64,000 bases of DNA. It comes from Alopecurus myosuroides. Taxonomy: Eukaryota > Streptophyta > Magnoliopsida > Poales > Poaceae. The stretch is from positions 500,295,919 to 500,359,918 of the forward strand of contig CM054058.1 in NCBI GenBank assembly GCA_028641055.1, written 5' to 3'. Below are positions 62,106 through 64,000 of this stretch, in pieces. The position numbers and the translations under genes are program-made. The notes under the pieces are model-generated. The model saw only the letters and a list, made by a program, of their open reading frames with translations, made no database searches and was not told where the DNA came from. Every line of letters begins with the position of its first letter. Within the stretch, counting starts at the first letter, position 1.

Positions 62106-63781
62106 AAGCTCTTGAGGACTCCGATTGGGTTGAAGCTATGCATGATGAGCTCAATAACTTTGAGCGCAACAAAGTTTGGAGATTGGTTGAGAAACCCAAG
62201 GATTGCCACAATGTTATTGGCACCAAGTGGATTTTCAAGAACAAGCAAGATGAGAATGGCATTGTCATTAGGAACAAGGCAAGATTGGTCGCTCAAGGTT
62301 ACACCCAAGTTGAAGGCATTGACTTTGATGAAACCTACGCGCCCGTGGCTCGCCTTGAGTCCATCCGTATCCTCCTTGCTTATGCATCCTCACATAATTT
62401 CAAATTGCAACAAATGGATGTGAAAAGTGCTTTCTTGAATGGTCCACTAAAAGAGGAGGTATATGTCAAGCAACCTCCGGGGTTCGAGAATCTCAACTTT
62501 CCTAACCACGTTTACAAACTTGACAAGGCTCTCTATGGTCTCAAACAAGCACCTCGTGCTTGGTATGAGCACCTTAGGGAGTTGTTAGATGATCGTGGTT
62601 TCGAAGTTGGGAAGATTGACCCCACTCTCTTCACCAAGAGAGTAAAGGGAGAGCTTTTCATATGCCAACTCTATGTGGACGATATCATCTTTGGCTCAAC
62701 TAACCAAGCTTTCAATAATGAGTTCTCTAAGCTTATGACTGACAGGTTCGAGATGTCTATGATGGGTGAGCTTAAATTCTTCCTTGGCTTTGAGATCAAG
62801 CAATTGGCTTGTGGGACTTTCATTTCTCAAGCGAAGTATACCCAAGATATGATCAAGAGGTTTAACTTCCAAGATGCAAAGATCAAGACATCTCCTATGC
62901 AAGTCAAGTGTCATCTCTCTCGTAATCCAAAAGGGAGTAAGGATGTGGACCAACAGCTTTATCGTTCTATGATTGGTTCTTTGCTCTATCTTTGTGCATC
63001 TAGGCCCGATATCGTTTTGAGTGTAGGTGTGTGTGCAAGGTATCAAGCGGCTCCTAAGGATTGCCATTTAATGGCGGTTCATAGGATCTTTCGTTATTTG
63101 GTTTATACCCCAAGATTTGGTTTGTGGTACCCAAAGGGGGCACAATTTTCTCTCAATGGTTATACGGATTCCGATTGGGCGGGTGATCAAGATGATAGGA
63201 AGTCAACTTCCGGGGCTTGCCAATTTCTCGGTAGGTCCCTTGTAAGTTGGTCCTCGAAGAAGCAAAATTGCATCTCTCTCTCCACCGCCGAGGCCGAGTA
63301 TGTTGCCGCCGCAAGTGCATGCACTCAATTGTTATGGATGAGGCAAACTCTCAAGGAGTATGGAGTTCATTTGGATAAGGTGCCTCTTTTATGTGACAAT
63401 GAAAGTGCCATCAAGATTGCTTACAAGCCGGTGCAACACACAAGGACAAAGCACATTGAAATTCGCCACCACTTCATCCGTGAGCACGTGGCAAGAGGGG
63501 ATATTGCACTATCTTATGTGCCCACCAAGGACAATCACTACAACAAATGTGATAATTTGTGACGCACATTCTATGACGATTCAGCAAAAAAACGTCACAG
63601 GTTGTGAAATTAAGATGCTTCCCTGACAATTTTTCACTGAATCGTCACAGAATGTGCGTCACAGATTATCACATTTGTTGTAGTGAATCTTGCGGATATT
63701 TTCACGAAGCCACTTGATGATGCAAGATTCTTGTTCTTGAGGAATGAACTAAATGTGATTGATTCAAGGAGCTTGACTTGA
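62106..63781 (+). pseudogene. Sirevirus-type Pol, part 2: reverse transcriptase and RNase H, split by a MITE
   Basis: The frame is one base off that of part 1 and open from 62138 (and slightly before) to the insertion. RT shows [22 protein letters not shown] (first catalytic Asp) and LYVDDIIFG (catalytic YVDD). RNase H shows [18 protein letters not shown] and [10 protein letters not shown] 150-bp CACTA MITE at 63536-63685 ends the reading after KDN with seven foreign residues. The original C-terminus (LADIFTKPLDD...) continues at 63689 and stops at 63779-63781. Catalytic residues look intact, but the insertion and frameshift disable the chain. Confidence 0.88.
63536..63685. mobile_element. 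CACTA-type MITE, 150 bp, inside the RNase H coding region
   Basis: The ends CACTACAACAAATGTGATAA and its complement extend as inverted repeats for ~48 bp per side with about three mismatches. The target AAT is duplicated at 63533-63535 and 63686-63688. It has no coding capacity, and its RNA would fold as one long hairpin. Confidence 0.92.
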
Positions 63782-64000
63782 CTATCTTGCACACACCCCT
63801 ATAGATGAAACGTATTCGAGTTTAGATGTAGGCATGGACATAGGGGGAGTGTTATCCTAATACATTGGATTCTCCCTCCCCCCATTATGCCCAAAGCAAA
63901 AATTCATTATGATCTCTCTTTTTCTAATGTTGAATTGTGAGCTTCAATGTCGAGAAGTGGCAATGCACCCAAGATACATCTTCGCGGTTGCATACCATGA
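63782..64000 (+). other. 3' untranslated region of the Sirevirus-type element
   Basis: It holds a purine tract ATAGGGGGAGTG at 63840-63851, a candidate polypurine tract. The following DNA does not match the start of the 5' LTR, so either the LTR lies further on or this is one of several upstream purine tracts known in this clade. Confidence 0.6.

Larger units (their letters stand above)
56140..64000 (+). mobile_element. Sirevirus-type Ty1/copia retrotransposon, 3' LTR beyond window
   Basis: It comprises a 5' LTR (56140-57555), a tRNA-iMet primer site (57558-57569), a long gag (57611-60199), pol (protease, integrase, RT, RNase H; 60204-63781) and 3' untranslated DNA with a purine tract (63840-63850). 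The gene order protease-integrase-RT defines copia. The long gag with coiled coils and CX2CX4HX4C knuckle, and the extended 3' region, fit the SIRE/Maximus clade. Pol has an in-frame stop, a frameshift and a MITE insertion, so it is defective. Confidence 0.88.

Overview
The window looks like nuclear DNA of a large-genome grass, most likely a cool-season (Pooideae) species such as a Triticeae or oat relative. The evidence is layer upon layer of nested LTR retrotransposons and CACTA transposons with grass-type termini, Stowaway and Tourist MITEs, and one ordinary single-exon plant gene. The species cannot be fixed by reading alone. Element names below (A, B, C, D, CACTA-1/2/3) are local labels.

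Layout. 1-8818: element A, a Tat-type Ty3/gypsy element on the minus strand. It has a 5' LTR (8365-8818), a tRNA-Lys primer site, a gag-protease ORF that breaks off inside RT, and a spliced additional ORF on the opposite (plus) strand. 8819-13254: element B, a non-autonomous gypsy element (minus) whose 3' LTR was entered by A. 13255-17346: remnant of CACTA-2 with a decayed TNP2 transposase. 17347-21838 and 35241-36197: element C, a gag-protease-only Athila-like gypsy element (minus), split by CACTA-1 (21839-35240; TSD AGG on both sides). 36198-38772 and 46630-47388: element D, a further gypsy relative whose LTR is split by CACTA-3 (38773-46629; TSD TAA). 47049-47723: tandem duplication of an LTR end. 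47724-51760: TE remnants and MITEs. 51761-53155: the only host gene, a BAHD acyltransferase homologue with an altered active site. 53404-54959: a PIF/Harbinger-like element (TSD TAA). 56140-64000: a Sirevirus-type Ty1/copia element (plus) with 96-bp tandem repeats in U3, several coding breaks and a 150-bp CACTA MITE inside its RNase H region.

CACTA-1 and CACTA-3 share one plan: left subterminal repeats, a multi-exon accessory gene (TNPA-like, coiled coil, DUF8039-like, protease-like domain without catalytic His/Cys, viroplasmin/RNase H1-N domain plus C-terminal membrane anchor), an internal block of the same repeats, a TNP2 transposase gene, and right subterminal repeats. CACTA-1 keeps a complete 1144-residue TNP2. 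CACTA-3 has lost most of TNP2. Upstream of four of these genes lies a conserved leader with a hairpin whose 12-nt loop is constant while its arms differ between copies; this is the least explained signal in the window.
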